64,000 nucleotides of DNA from an uncultured Roseburia sp. (GCA_934317215.1 CAKREH010000012.1:1-64000); one strand, 5' to 3'; positions 32,621 through 42,120 are shown, numbered from the stretch's first letter. Notes: generated by a model not told the origin, from the sequence alone. Numbers and translations are program-made.

Positions 32621-32647
32621 AAGGCACTGACTTTTTGTCAGCGCCTT
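32621..32647 (-). terminator. Terminator-like hairpin in the transporter-operon leader
   Basis: Minus-strand RNA forms AAGGCGCTGAC with GTCAGTGCCTT (one G-U pair) and a 5-nt loop, then TTTTTTG and TTTTT. It lies between the operator-like site at 32700-32732 and the ATPase start. It either ends the regulator mRNA or attenuates the transporter operon. Confidence 0.8.
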
Positions 32648-32699
32648 CGCTTTGAATAAATATGTTTTAACCTATTCTTTCTTTTTTTACAACCCCCTG

Positions 32700-32732
32700 T
32701 ATCATATAGATATAAAAAGTATCAAAATGATA
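32700..32732 (-). promoter_or_regulatory. Candidate operator upstream of the transporter operon (site 1)
   Basis: Minus strand TATCATTTTGATA starts right after the regulator stop codon, followed by CTTTTT and, 20 nt on, another TGATA. The same three half-sites with the same spacing occur at 42169-42201 in front of the molybdenum-hydroxylase operon; the core 19 nt differ at one base. Confidence 0.6.
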
Positions 32733-34472
32733 TTATGACATTCTCTCCAGTTTTCGATATAACGTAGCGATACCGATTCCCAAAGCCTCGGCTGCCTGTT
32801 CCTTTCCTTTTTTGCTGTCTCCATATTTCTCGATTGCCTTACGGATCACCTTTTGCTCTAACTGATCCAGATTCATGATACCATCCGCTTCCGTTTCTTC
32901 TTCCTTTAAGGTAAGCTCACTTGGAATCGTCTTGATATCTAAAATTCCGTTTTCCGGCAATGCATTTACCATATATTCAACCGTCTTTTCCAGTTCTGTA
33001 ACATTGCCCGGCCAGTCATAATTCATAAGAAACTTCATGGCTTCCGGTGTGATTTCTTTTACATACGCATTATATTTTTTTCCATACTGTTCCACATAAT
33101 AATTAATAAGCTCCGGTATATCTTCTTTGCGTTTGCGCAGGGGCATCATACTGATTTTGCTGATACAAATCATATAATATAATGCTTTCCGGAATTTTCC
33201 ACGCTCAATCAGCTTCTGGAGATTCTTTTTTGTTGCAGCAACAATTCTTACATTTACAGGAATATTCTGATAGGAGCCTTTTCTTTGAATTACTTTTTCT
33301 TCTAAAACCTGCTCCAGCTTAATCTGATAATAAACCGGCATCTCATCAATCTCATCAAGATACAAAATTCCTTCGTTCGCCATCTCAATCACACCAATAA
33401 CACCCTGATGCATTCCCATATTATCTGTTGCTTTGCTGGTACTGCCAAATAACCGTTCCTCATACATTTCCTCGGTTACGCCGGCACAATTAAAATATAC
33501 AAATGGTTTTTCTGCCCTCTGGCTCACTTTCCAGATTGCAGTCCCAACCACTTTTTTTCCTGCCCCTACCTCTCCTTCGATCAATACCGGACTATTATTT
33601 TCACCTGTCTGCCGAATCTGTTTTTTCAGTTTTTCTATATACACTGAATGCCCGATAATGGCATTGATTTCGTGAGGTGTCACATAATAAACCATATTAT
33701 ATACTCGACTGCGGTATTCCCGTATACTGTCAAAGACAAGCACGCTGTCGTACTGATCATCCGGATCGTCAAACTTTTCTTCATGACCAATAACCGTATG
33801 CACAGTTCCATCGATCACGATTTTATATTCCTGCTTCTCAGTAACTGTATCTCCTGTCAGCAGTATATTAACAAACTGTCCTATACTAAGAGCAGATAAT
33901 TTTAGTTCTTTTTCTGCAATCTGATTATATTCGGCAAGTCTGCCCTCTTTATCAAGCATTATAACGCCTTTATCCACCAGCTGCATCACTGCGTGGAGCA
34001 TTTTTCGTGCTGAAAGATTCTTCTGCATACTCCGCCGTTCTTTGATCTTACCTGCCACAAGCACACACATCTGATCCAAAAAATAAACGGAGTCATCCAG
34101 ATGTTCCATGAAGAATACTTCTCTTTCCTTTTTCCAGCATGTAATACTTATGACACCTTCAATCTTGTCATCCACTATGATCGGACAGCCTACTTCAAGC
34201 AGCACTTCACAGTTAGGGCGTTCCTTACACCCTTCACATAGTTTATTAGAACTCGGATTTTTTACAAATAATTTTTTCCCGGTCTGCAGAACTTCACTGT
34301 ATGCATGCCCTTCTGTAATATTACTCTTGTTAATACGATCACGAAAATGTCCCGTTCCCGCGACACGCATATGATCACAGTCAATAATTTCCACATCTAC
34401 CTGAAGCATAACTGCCAAGGCATCTGCAATCTGGATTGCGACATCCTGTATTTCGTATAAGCTGCTTTTCAT
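32733..34472 (-). CDS. YgeV-like regulator of the sigma-54-activator family, with degenerate AAA+ domain
   Basis: 579 residues. N-terminal GAF-like sensor with a Cys cluster (Cys79, Cys82, Cys88, Cys96), then a PAS-like region (about 150-250), an AAA+ domain (270-500) and a Fis-type HTH at the end (AAEALGIGIATLYRKLE). Walker B ILYLDEI is intact, but Walker A reads GEVGAGKK, the GAFTGA loop after LFG (residue 341 on) is replaced by STSKATDNMG, and the Arg of the L-Y-Y-R-L motif is Met. It may therefore not activate sigma-54 polymerase and could act more like TyrR. It lies inside the purine cluster between ssnA and the transporter genes, as YgeV sits beside the E. coli locus. Confidence 0.85.
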   Translation of the reverse strand: MKSSLYEIQDVAIQIADALAVMLQVDVEIIDCDHMRVAGTGHFRDRINKSNITEGHAYSEVLQTGKKLFVKNPSSNKLCEGCKERPNCEVLLEVGCPIIVDDKIEGVISITCWKKEREVFFMEHLDDSVYFLDQMCVLVAGKIKERRSMQKNLSARKMLHAVMQLVDKGVIMLDKEGRLAEYNQIAEKELKLSALSIGQFVNILLTGDTVTEKQEYKIVIDGTVHTVIGHEEKFDDPDDQYDSVLVFDSIREYRSRVYNMVYYVTPHEINAIIGHSVYIEKLKKQIRQTGENNSPVLIEGEVGAGKKVVGTAIWKVSQRAEKPFVYFNCAGVTEEMYEERLFGSTSKATDNMGMHQGVIGVIEMANEGILYLDEIDEMPVYYQIKLEQVLEEKVIQRKGSYQNIPVNVRIVAATKKNLQKLIERGKFRKALYYMICISKISMMPLRKRKEDIPELINYYVEQYGKKYNAYVKEITPEAMKFLMNYDWPGNVTELEKTVEYMVNALPENGILDIKTIPSELTLKEEETEADGIMNLDQLEQKVIRKAIEKYGDSKKGKEQAAEALGIGIATLYRKLERMS

Positions 34473-34521
34473 GATCGCGCTATCTCCCCTTCAAGAATTT
34501 TTATAAAATTTTGCTTTATTT

Positions 34522-35850
34522 CTATAGTGATTTCCAGAGCTTTTGTGCCTGTTCCCGGCATTGTGCAAAAATTCTTTCTTCATCTACCTGTGTACAGACA
34601 CCGTCTTTTACTACTTCTCTCCCAGCAACAATCACGTCTTTTACATGCCCGCTAAAAGCAGATGTCATATGTGAAAAGAGATTTTGATCCGAAATTGGAG
34701 TTGGTTCCGTGTAATTTAAGATCAAAAAGTCTGCTGCTGCACCTTTTTGTATTATACCGGTTCTGATTCCAAAAATCTTTTCAGATAAATTTCCTGGATT
34801 TTCAAACGCAAACTTCCGAATCTGCTCACCTGAAAATACCCTTGGATCACTTTCTTTTGTTCTCTGCATTATAATCGCAAATCCCATTTCTGTAAACAGA
34901 TCATATGTATATCCGTCACCTCCAAGTGCCACACAGACACCATCATCCATCATCTTTACTACCGGACAGATTCCTACCGCATTATTTGTATTTGACTGTA
35001 CATTATGTGCTACGGTTGTCCCTGTATCCTTTAACAATTTCCATTGTTCTGAACCTACATTGACGCAGTGTGCTGCAATCGTTTTGTTTCCTAGTATTCC
35101 TGCTTTTTCCATACGCTCAACAACATGCATATCATATAATCTATAGCTTTCTGATACATCTGCCATGGATTCTGCCACATGAATATGAAATCCGGCATTT
35201 AACTTTTTGCCATACTCTGCACACGTTTCAAGTGTATCCTGACTCAGTGTATATCCCGCATGCAGTCCAAATAATCCCTTTATTTGATTATCGTCGTTTT
35301 TCTGTATTTTCTGAAGAAATCTGACATTTTCCTCTATCCCGCTTTTACTGTGTTCTATTCCGTCTCTGTCAGACACTTCATAAGCCAGACAGGCTCTCGC
35401 ACCAGCATGACGCACAGCGCTCTCTATCAGATCAAGGGAGCCTTCGGTTGCATATGCACTTGCCTGATGATCGTAATACGTAGTAGTTCCATATTTCAAT
35501 CCCTCGATCAATCCCATCATGGCACTATAATATGTCATATCATCTGTCAGTTTTTTGTCAAACTTCCACCACATCCTGGATAAAACCTGCTGCCAGTTGC
35601 AGATAGGTTCTTTTAACAACATTCCTCTCGCAAACTGTCCATAAAAATGTGCATGTGTTGTAACCATACCCGGAATACAGATTCTTCCTCCTCCATCCGT
35701 CACTTCACATCCTGCAAGTTCCTGTGCCGTTAATTCCCTGCAATCACCAACTGCCTCTATTTTTCCCTGATATATTTTCAGATAACCATTTGGATACCAT
35801 GTGAAATTTTCGTCCATCGTAAAAATACGCAGATTTTTATATATTTTCAT
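34522..35850 (-). CDS. ssnA: SsnA-like amidohydrolase
   Basis: 442 residues from ATG 35850 (the ATG 9 nt upstream is too close to the AAAAGGGG site). Same length as E. coli SsnA. Metal-dependent hydrolase of the guanine-deaminase/chlorohydrolase group, with the motif GMVTTHAHFYGQFARG, H-I-H-V-A-E-S, A-A-H-C-V-N and the late metal Asp in LGGDGYTYDLF. In the urate cluster of gut bacteria and E. coli, ssnA is one of the required genes; deamination or ring hydrolysis of a purine-derived intermediate is inferred. It lies 16 nt after the ygeY-like gene. Confidence 0.9.
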   Translation of the reverse strand: MKIYKNLRIFTMDENFTWYPNGYLKIYQGKIEAVGDCRELTAQELAGCEVTDGGGRICIPGMVTTHAHFYGQFARGMLLKEPICNWQQVLSRMWWKFDKKLTDDMTYYSAMMGLIEGLKYGTTTYYDHQASAYATEGSLDLIESAVRHAGARACLAYEVSDRDGIEHSKSGIEENVRFLQKIQKNDDNQIKGLFGLHAGYTLSQDTLETCAEYGKKLNAGFHIHVAESMADVSESYRLYDMHVVERMEKAGILGNKTIAAHCVNVGSEQWKLLKDTGTTVAHNVQSNTNNAVGICPVVKMMDDGVCVALGGDGYTYDLFTEMGFAIIMQRTKESDPRVFSGEQIRKFAFENPGNLSEKIFGIRTGIIQKGAAADFLILNYTEPTPISDQNLFSHMTSAFSGHVKDVIVAGREVVKDGVCTQVDEERIFAQCREQAQKLWKSL

Positions 35851-35866
35851 TCCCCTCATCCCCTTT

Positions 35867-37051
35867 TTATCTTAAGAGTGCTTTCATAATATCGTAATAA
35901 CAACCGGCCGCCCCACAAAGCTGGCTTACTTCACAGTATTCATCTACCACATGTGCAAGACTTTCCACAGAAGGTCCAAGTCCTAATGTATAGATTCCTG
36001 CTTCACCTGCATAATGGCTGCCGTTTGTACAAAAATTATACTTCGTGATTTCGGGGGTATATCCGTCTGTTTTCAGCTCTTTATACACTGCCTGGATATA
36101 ATCTTCGTTTTCATCAAAAAGCCATCCTGGGAAAAATCTTTCCCCTTCTATATCCGCTCCTGTATAACATTTTTCATGACCATACGCATAGGATACTTTT
36201 GCTTTTAATTCCGGATCTTCTTTCATCATCTGTTCTAAAAGCTCCTGAAGTGGTTTTAATACACTTTCTTTTGTTTCGCCAACTAACAGTCTTCTATCAT
36301 ATGTGGCACGACAATATTCCGGTACCACAGAAGCCCCAGGATACGGGCTTGACTTGATATCTGTCAGTTCTAGGATTCCTTTTCCCAGAACAGGATGCTC
36401 ATCTGGTTTTAATTTTCGAATTGCTTCTATTACTTTGCTCATTTTATATACAGCATTGATTCCCTTTTCCGGATTTGCGCTATGAGCCGGTTTTCCAAAG
36501 GTTTCCACAACTATTTCAGCACGTCCTCTCTGCCCTATTTTAATATTCAGATCAGATGCTTCTCCTATTACCACATAATCCGGTTTCACACTAGTGCTAA
36601 TGCTTCTGGCTGCAACACCTTCAAAACATTCTTCGTGAACAACACCATCCACATATAATTCACCGGAAAACTCCCTATTGCAGTCCATTGCAAAATGACA
36701 TGCTGCCACCGTGTATGCTGCCACCGCCCCCTTCATGTCTGTTGTCCCTCTCCCATACAGTCTGTCGTCCACGATTTCTGGTGCAAACGGTTTTTGGGTC
36801 CAGTCTGACTCATTTCCGACAGGTACTGTGTCAATATGACCGTCAAATAACAGTTTTTTACCAGGATGCTTTCCACGTATTACTCCAATAATATTGCCAT
36901 AATCATCCTCTCTGACATTATCAAATCCATGTTTGGTCATGTATTTTTTCAGAACTTCAACAACACCATTTTCTTCACCTGAATAACTCTTTTGTGATAC
37001 GATTTCTTTGCATAAGTCTATTACTTCCTGCTCCCACTCAATTTTTTTCAT
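35867..37051 (-). CDS. ygeY: YgeY-like M20 family metallohydrolase
   Basis: 394 residues. M20 peptidase/deacylase with metal ligands in LFDGHIDTVPVG, Y-G-R-G-T-T-D-M-K-G-A-V-A, catalytic E-E in VVHEECFEG and a dimerisation domain (about 180-300). YgeY homologues sit next to ygeX in urate-type clusters and probably hydrolyse a carbamoyl or amide intermediate; the substrate is not proven. Order ygeX-ygeY-ssnA here matches the functional grouping of known clusters. Confidence 0.9.
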   Translation of the reverse strand: MKKIEWEQEVIDLCKEIVSQKSYSGEENGVVEVLKKYMTKHGFDNVREDDYGNIIGVIRGKHPGKKLLFDGHIDTVPVGNESDWTQKPFAPEIVDDRLYGRGTTDMKGAVAAYTVAACHFAMDCNREFSGELYVDGVVHEECFEGVAARSISTSVKPDYVVIGEASDLNIKIGQRGRAEIVVETFGKPAHSANPEKGINAVYKMSKVIEAIRKLKPDEHPVLGKGILELTDIKSSPYPGASVVPEYCRATYDRRLLVGETKESVLKPLQELLEQMMKEDPELKAKVSYAYGHEKCYTGADIEGERFFPGWLFDENEDYIQAVYKELKTDGYTPEITKYNFCTNGSHYAGEAGIYTLGLGPSVESLAHVVDEYCEVSQLCGAAGCYYDIMKALLR

Positions 37052-37097
37052 AATATAATTTAACTCCTTCCCGCACTGTTTTTCTCACTATCTATTC

Positions 37098-38303
37098 TTA
37101 TTCTGATTCAAAACTTTTTCTGTCATAAGCTCCATCCCACACGATTTTTCTGTAATTTTCTTTATCTGTATCTCCTTCACTGCTAAAAAACAGCACAACC
37201 GAATTTTCATTTAATCCTAATTTTTTCCGCATGTCTCCATAATCTGGATTTCTTAAAATTTCTGAAACTGCACCAAAGGCTGCAGCTCCGCTTTCACCGG
37301 AAATAACACGGTCGTCCTTTTCCATAGGATTGCCAAGAATACGCATCCCCTGAGCAGCAGTATAATCCGGACAGGATATAAAAAAATCTGCATATTCCTT
37401 CAATATCTCAAGACTTACTGTATTAGGTTCCCCACATGCAAGACCTGCCATAATCGTATTCATATCTCCGGTCACACAATGTCTTTTTCCATCATTTGCC
37501 TTTGCTGTAGCAAATACACAGGCTGCCTGATCCGGTTCTACTACCGTCATCACAGGTCTGTTTTTTTCATATACTCCGGCAAAAAATCCGATTACAGCAC
37601 CTGCTAAAGATCCGACCCCTGCCTGTATGAATATATGGGTTGGCGAAACATCCTTCAGTTGCTGATAAGCCTCATATGCCATCGTCATATATCCTTGCAT
37701 AATCCATGTTGGTATATCTTCATACCCTTCCCATGCCGTATCCTGCACCATGATCCAGTCATTTTTCTTTGCCATCTTATAAGCCATCCGCACTGCATCA
37801 TCATAATTAAGCTCCGTGATACTTGCATCTGCACCTTCTGCCCTTATATTTTCCAGCCTTTCTGCTGCGCTTCCTTTCGGCATCAATATGACCGATTTCT
37901 GCCCAAGTTCTCTTGCCGTCCAGGCAACACCTCTCCCATGATTTCCATCTGTTGCTGATATAAACGTCATTTCACCAAGTTGTTTTTTTACTTTTTCTGA
38001 TGTCAGTAATTCATAACTCAACTCTGACTCTGGAATCTTCATTTTATCTCCAATGTATTTTGCAATGGCATAACTTCCACCCAATACCTTAAATGCATTC
38101 AATCCAAACCGAAAAGACTCATCCTTTACATATACATCCTTTATACCGGTTTCTGCTGCAAATTTTTTTAAATGGGCAAGCGGCGTTGGTTCATACATCG
38201 GAAAACTGCTGTGAAAATGCTGTATCTGCTTTGCTTTTTCCACACTCAATATCTCAAACTTTTTATTATTTCTGTTTTGAAAATGGTTTGTAATCAACTC
38301 CAT
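37098..38303 (-). CDS. ygeX: Diaminopropionate ammonia-lyase (YgeX)
   Basis: 401 residues from ATG 38303; GAAAGGGG lies 11 nt upstream, and a GTG nine bases earlier is too close. PLP enzyme of the threonine-synthase-like fold: the PLP Lys is in DESFRFGLNAFKVLGGSYA, the Gly-rich phosphate loop in FISATDGNHGRGVAW, plus QAGVGSLAGA. It splits 2,3-diaminopropionate to pyruvate and two ammonia. In urate degraders it takes a late, ammonia-releasing step. The start overlaps the Fe-S subunit gene by 38 nt, so the genes are tightly coupled. Confidence 0.93.
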   Translation of the reverse strand: MELITNHFQNRNNKKFEILSVEKAKQIQHFHSSFPMYEPTPLAHLKKFAAETGIKDVYVKDESFRFGLNAFKVLGGSYAIAKYIGDKMKIPESELSYELLTSEKVKKQLGEMTFISATDGNHGRGVAWTARELGQKSVILMPKGSAAERLENIRAEGADASITELNYDDAVRMAYKMAKKNDWIMVQDTAWEGYEDIPTWIMQGYMTMAYEAYQQLKDVSPTHIFIQAGVGSLAGAVIGFFAGVYEKNRPVMTVVEPDQAACVFATAKANDGKRHCVTGDMNTIMAGLACGEPNTVSLEILKEYADFFISCPDYTAAQGMRILGNPMEKDDRVISGESGAAAFGAVSEILRNPDYGDMRKKLGLNENSVVLFFSSEGDTDKENYRKIVWDGAYDRKSFESE

Positions 38304-38790
38304 CACTAACACATCCCCTTTCTAATTCCATACCTGCCCGCTCGACAGCATTGATGATCTGCACATATCCCGTACATCTACAAAGATTACCGGAAAGTGC
38401 TGTTTTTATTTCTTCTCTGGAAGGTGTCTTATTCTCCTGCAATAAAACATAAGCACTTAAAATCATTCCAGGTGTACAAAAACCGCATTGTACTGCACCT
38501 TCTTCTACAAAACAGGTCTTGATCACATCAGCCATAACATCTTCTGTCAAACCTTCGATCGTCAGAATTTCTGACTTCTCCACCTGTGCGATCATAGTCA
38601 CACAACTGTTGATGCATTTCCCGTTCATAATAACTGTGCATGCTCCGCATTCTCCAATACCACACCCTTCCTTCGTTCCCTTCCGGTTGAGCTGTTCACG
38701 TATAACATCCAGAAGTCTATCTGTCGGATCAGTTTCCACAACTACCTCTTTATGATTTAATACAAACCGTATTTTTCGTTTTTCACCCAT
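38266..38790 (-). CDS. xdhC: Molybdenum hydroxylase [2Fe-2S] subunit
   Basis: 174 residues from ATG 38790 (GAGGAAGAAT before it). The plant-type [2Fe-2S] motif is EGCGIGECGACTV with a later Cys in GKCINSC, and the second, helical cluster domain has QCGFCTPGM and NLCRCTGY. It is the electron-transfer subunit of a xanthine-dehydrogenase/aldehyde-oxidase type enzyme. It overlaps the FAD-subunit gene by 8 nt and ygeX by 38 nt. Confidence 0.95.
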   Translation of the reverse strand: MGEKRKIRFVLNHKEVVVETDPTDRLLDVIREQLNRKGTKEGCGIGECGACTVIMNGKCINSCVTMIAQVEKSEILTIEGLTEDVMADVIKTCFVEEGAVQCGFCTPGMILSAYVLLQENKTPSREEIKTALSGNLCRCTGYVQIINAVERAGMELERGCVSDGVDYKPFSKQK

Positions 38791-39724
38791 ATTCTTCCTC
38801 ATTTCTCCCTTGATACAATTCCATTAATGTTCTTGCCATTAATCTCCTACAGACTTCTGCTTTATACTTCACGGAATCATTTGGTTTTTTCATCTGGGTC
38901 TCAATCTGATTTCCAATTTGTTGTGCTATTTTTGAAAAAAGTTCTTCGGAACCAGTCTCACCAATCAATGTCTCACTTTCCTTTAATAGCGTGATGTCTG
39001 CAAATGCGGCACCTATACTTATTCTCAGATCTCTGATCACTGTATCCTCTACATCCATTGCTGCTGCCAACGTAAATCTCGACATGCATCCGCTCTGTTT
39101 TCTTCCAACTTTTTGAAATGCAATTCTGTACCCAGAAGACATTTTTGGTATTCTTACCTGAATAATAATCTCACCTGCCATAAGTACCGTCTTTTTTCCA
39201 GCCGGAATACCAAAAAAACAACTTCCCACAGACATTTCTTCATGATTTAGACAAGCCGGACATTTCTTCAGAAGCTGTTCTGCCAAAATGCTGCGTTCTT
39301 CTTTTCCTACGATAGTCTCCACCTGTGCTCCAAGCACACACAATGCAGGAATCATATCTCCTGCGAGACAGGCATTCGCCAGATTGCCTCCAATCGTTGC
39401 ACGATTCCGGATCTGTGGTCCTGCCAGCATCTTGCATGATTCGGCAAGAATCCCGGCATATTTGCTTACTGCCTCTGATTGTAATATCTCATCCGCAGTT
39501 ACCAGTGCCCCTATTATAATAAAATCCTTTTCTTCCCGAATGCCTTTTAATTCCGGTATCTCTGTAATATCGACCAGATTCATGTTCTGATACCAGTCTC
39601 TGTTTCGCGCCTTTACCATGATATCTGTCGCACCTGCTACTGGCAGGATCTTTTCCGGTTCCTTTTGTATTCTCTTTTTTAAATCCGGCAGCGTCTTTAT
39701 TTTTTCATATGTCTGATATTTCAT
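38783..39724 (-). CDS. xdhB: Molybdenum hydroxylase FAD-binding subunit (XdhB/YgfM type)
   Basis: 313 residues from ATG 39724, after AAAGGA; the longer frame overlaps the large subunit heavily. FAD-binding domain with ILPVAGATDIMVKARN, GALVTADEI, QIRNRATIGGNLANACLAGDM and a C-terminal CO-dehydrogenase-flavoprotein-like domain. It passes electrons from the Fe-S subunit to the acceptor. Start overlaps the large-subunit stop by 20 nt. Confidence 0.93.
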   Translation of the reverse strand: MKYQTYEKIKTLPDLKKRIQKEPEKILPVAGATDIMVKARNRDWYQNMNLVDITEIPELKGIREEKDFIIIGALVTADEILQSEAVSKYAGILAESCKMLAGPQIRNRATIGGNLANACLAGDMIPALCVLGAQVETIVGKEERSILAEQLLKKCPACLNHEEMSVGSCFFGIPAGKKTVLMAGEIIIQVRIPKMSSGYRIAFQKVGRKQSGCMSRFTLAAAMDVEDTVIRDLRISIGAAFADITLLKESETLIGETGSEELFSKIAQQIGNQIETQMKKPNDSVKYKAEVCRRLMARTLMELYQGRNEEEYG

Positions 39725-42023
39725 TTGTCCATTCCTTTCTATCACTATGAAACAAGACCTTCTCAAGATCTGCCGGTGCACTGTGAATTTTTCCTAATTC
39801 ACCAAGCGCACAGTTCACGGCATTGATATATGCACCAAGACCAGGGTCTAATGCGGGTTCTCCAAGTGACCTTGCCCCGTAAGGTCCTCTGTCATTCGGA
39901 TTTTCTATGATAATGGGTGTCAAATGTTCCGGAATATCCATAATTCCGGGAATCATATACTCATCATAGTTCAAATGCTTAATTGTACCACCTACTGATT
40001 TTATATCTTCCGTAAGACCAAGTCCCTGTGCCATAACGGCTCCACCATAGATCTGTCCTTTCGCCATCAGTGGATTGATACATCTTCCAACATCATGTGC
40101 CGCCACAACATCAATCACTTTTGTCTGTCCTGTACAGGTATCAATTTCTACCTCTGCACCGATACAGGAATAAGTAAATTCATAAAAAGAATCTCCTGTT
40201 CCTTTTTCTTTATCAAATTTACTGACAGGAACCTTATAGTTTCCGAAAAAGGCAGGTGTACGTCCTGTACTATACGTCAGGGATACCGCTTCCGGAAAAG
40301 ATATTTTCTTTTCACGGACTTTGACAACATTCGTCTCAAAAACAATTTCTTCTCTCGAAACCTCATATTTTTCAATTAATGCTTCGGCAATACAGTTATG
40401 CACTTTAGCTGCCGCATCCATAATTGCCCGCCCTCCGACAAATGTTCCACGGGATGCCGTGCAGTTACTTGTATTTGGTGATCTGCTGGTATCACTGTCT
40501 GTTACCGTGACATATTTATCACTAATATCTAATGCTTCTGCTACCAATTGTGCCATAACAGTATGAAGTCCCTGCCCCACCTCTGTCAGTCCTGTAGAAA
40601 AAAGAACACTTCCATCCTCCTCCACAGTAATAGAAACTCTTCCAATATCCGGGGCATCAAATCCATAACTATTACCACGATAGCTTAATGATAGTCCTAC
40701 TCCTCTTCTCCTTGTCTTTCCAGCATTTTCACTCCGATACTTCCAGTATTTCTTTTCAAAATCTAATTCCCTGGCAATCTGATCCAGACACTCTTCTGCC
40801 CCGATATCCTCAAAATCAATAATCTGATTTGATCCACTGGCATCTCCACGGTGCATAACATTTTTCTTTCTCAGCAAATATGGAGACATCCCCAGCTTTT
40901 CTGCCAATTCATCAAATGCACATTCTCTGGCATATATGCCCTGTGGATTACCAAACCCGCGGAAAGAACCTGATGATATATTATTGGTATATACTGTAAT
41001 TCCCTCAGCATGCACATTAGGAATCACATAAGGTCCTGCAGACAATGAAATGGTCTTATATAAAACATCTGGAGCCATATTGGCATATGCACCAGTATCC
41101 GATATTGTCTTTTCATAAAAACCTGTCAGCATTCCATCTCTGGTTGCAGTTACCTCTATGTCAAACATGTATGGATGTCTTTTGTATGTCTGTGAAATCG
41201 ATTCTTCTCTCGTGAGCACATACTTAACCGGACGTCCTGTTTTCAGCACTCCCATGGCAGCCCGCACCGCTAATTTTTCCGGACCTTCAAGTTTTCCTCC
41301 AAAAGAACCTCCTACTGTTGCCTGTATCACAGTAATATCAGACATGGGTATCAACAGACTTCTGTGAATAGAAAGCCGTGGATTATATAAAGCCTGTAAA
41401 GATCCTGTTACAATCAGCTCTTTATTTCGTCTGCCTGGATAAACAACGATTGCTTCCGGTTCAATGTAAGCATGTTCCTGCCATGTAGATTCATAATGGG
41501 TACAGACTTTTACTTCTGCCTCTGCCAGTGCTTTTGTTATGTTCCCTTTATTGATATGTGCCGTGCAGCTTACATTGTCTTTCTCATTGTACGGATTAAT
41601 GATCTGTTCCGATTTCAAAGCATCCGACATCTCTGTCACGGCAGGAAGTGGTTCATAATCTGCTGTGACCAGTTTTCCCGCATCTTTTGCATGCTCTATG
41701 GTATCTGCATATACTACGGCTATAACATCGCCTTTATTGATGACCCGGTCCACCGCAAGAATATATTCATCTAGTACAACATCTCCCATTAATTTTTGTC
41801 CGGGAATGTCCTTAGCTGTCAAAACACAGGCAACACCTTCTGCCTTCTCAGCTTCTTCTGTATGAATTTCCCTAATCCGTGCAAATGCATATTTAGACGG
41901 TACACCATAGGCATACAACATATTTTCCATAGAAACATCATTACCAAAAACAGCTGTACCATTTACCTTTTCATAGGCTTCCAGTCTCATTTTGTCTTTT
42001 CCAACAGAATGAAATTCTTTCAT
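39705..42023 (-). CDS. xdhA: Molybdenum hydroxylase large subunit, xanthine-dehydrogenase type, probably selenium dependent
   Basis: 772 residues from ATG 42023, 5 nt after GTGAGG; the upstream frame runs through the leader hairpins and is discarded. Molybdopterin-binding domains with VGGSFGGKLEG, SSGSFRGFGNPQG, GLTEVGQGLHTV, the cofactor loop SNCTASRGTFVGG and the active-site Glu region GPYGARSLGEPALDP. The sequence alone does not separate xanthine, hypoxanthine or other purine hydroxylases; E. coli XdhD is the closest locus equivalent by context. Selenium dependence is inferred from YqeB, SelD, YedF and DUF3343 nearby. It heads the catabolic operon. Confidence 0.93.
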   Translation of the reverse strand: MKEFHSVGKDKMRLEAYEKVNGTAVFGNDVSMENMLYAYGVPSKYAFARIREIHTEEAEKAEGVACVLTAKDIPGQKLMGDVVLDEYILAVDRVINKGDVIAVVYADTIEHAKDAGKLVTADYEPLPAVTEMSDALKSEQIINPYNEKDNVSCTAHINKGNITKALAEAEVKVCTHYESTWQEHAYIEPEAIVVYPGRRNKELIVTGSLQALYNPRLSIHRSLLIPMSDITVIQATVGGSFGGKLEGPEKLAVRAAMGVLKTGRPVKYVLTREESISQTYKRHPYMFDIEVTATRDGMLTGFYEKTISDTGAYANMAPDVLYKTISLSAGPYVIPNVHAEGITVYTNNISSGSFRGFGNPQGIYARECAFDELAEKLGMSPYLLRKKNVMHRGDASGSNQIIDFEDIGAEECLDQIARELDFEKKYWKYRSENAGKTRRRGVGLSLSYRGNSYGFDAPDIGRVSITVEEDGSVLFSTGLTEVGQGLHTVMAQLVAEALDISDKYVTVTDSDTSRSPNTSNCTASRGTFVGGRAIMDAAAKVHNCIAEALIEKYEVSREEIVFETNVVKVREKKISFPEAVSLTYSTGRTPAFFGNYKVPVSKFDKEKGTGDSFYEFTYSCIGAEVEIDTCTGQTKVIDVVAAHDVGRCINPLMAKGQIYGGAVMAQGLGLTEDIKSVGGTIKHLNYDEYMIPGIMDIPEHLTPIIIENPNDRGPYGARSLGEPALDPGLGAYINAVNCALGELGKIHSAPADLEKVLFHSDRKEWTNEISDI

Positions 42024-42053
42024 ACTTACCTCACTTCCTTCACGAAATGCTTC

Positions 42054-42120
42054 TTTTTTATAGAAAATATAAATATTTTCTATAAAAAAAGAAGGTGCAA
42101 CATTCACTTGTTGCACCTTC
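42054..42120 (-). terminator. Terminator hairpin and A/T palindrome in the xdh leader
   Basis: Minus-strand RNA forms a perfect 11-bp stem GAAGGTGCAAC/GTTGCACCTTC (42120-42091) with an 8-nt loop and a U7 run, a textbook terminator. It is followed at once by a 17-bp A/T palindrome (about 42054-42088) and then the xdhA ribosome site. The terminator lies upstream of the start codon, so it may attenuate the operon, or merely end the DUF3343 transcript. Confidence 0.8.

Noticed and set aside
32595..32732. Sigma-54 (-24/-12) promoter for the transporter operon
   Set aside because: No GG-N10-GC pair with TGGCAC/TTGC character is present here or in the xdh leader, despite the sigma-54-activator family regulator nearby.
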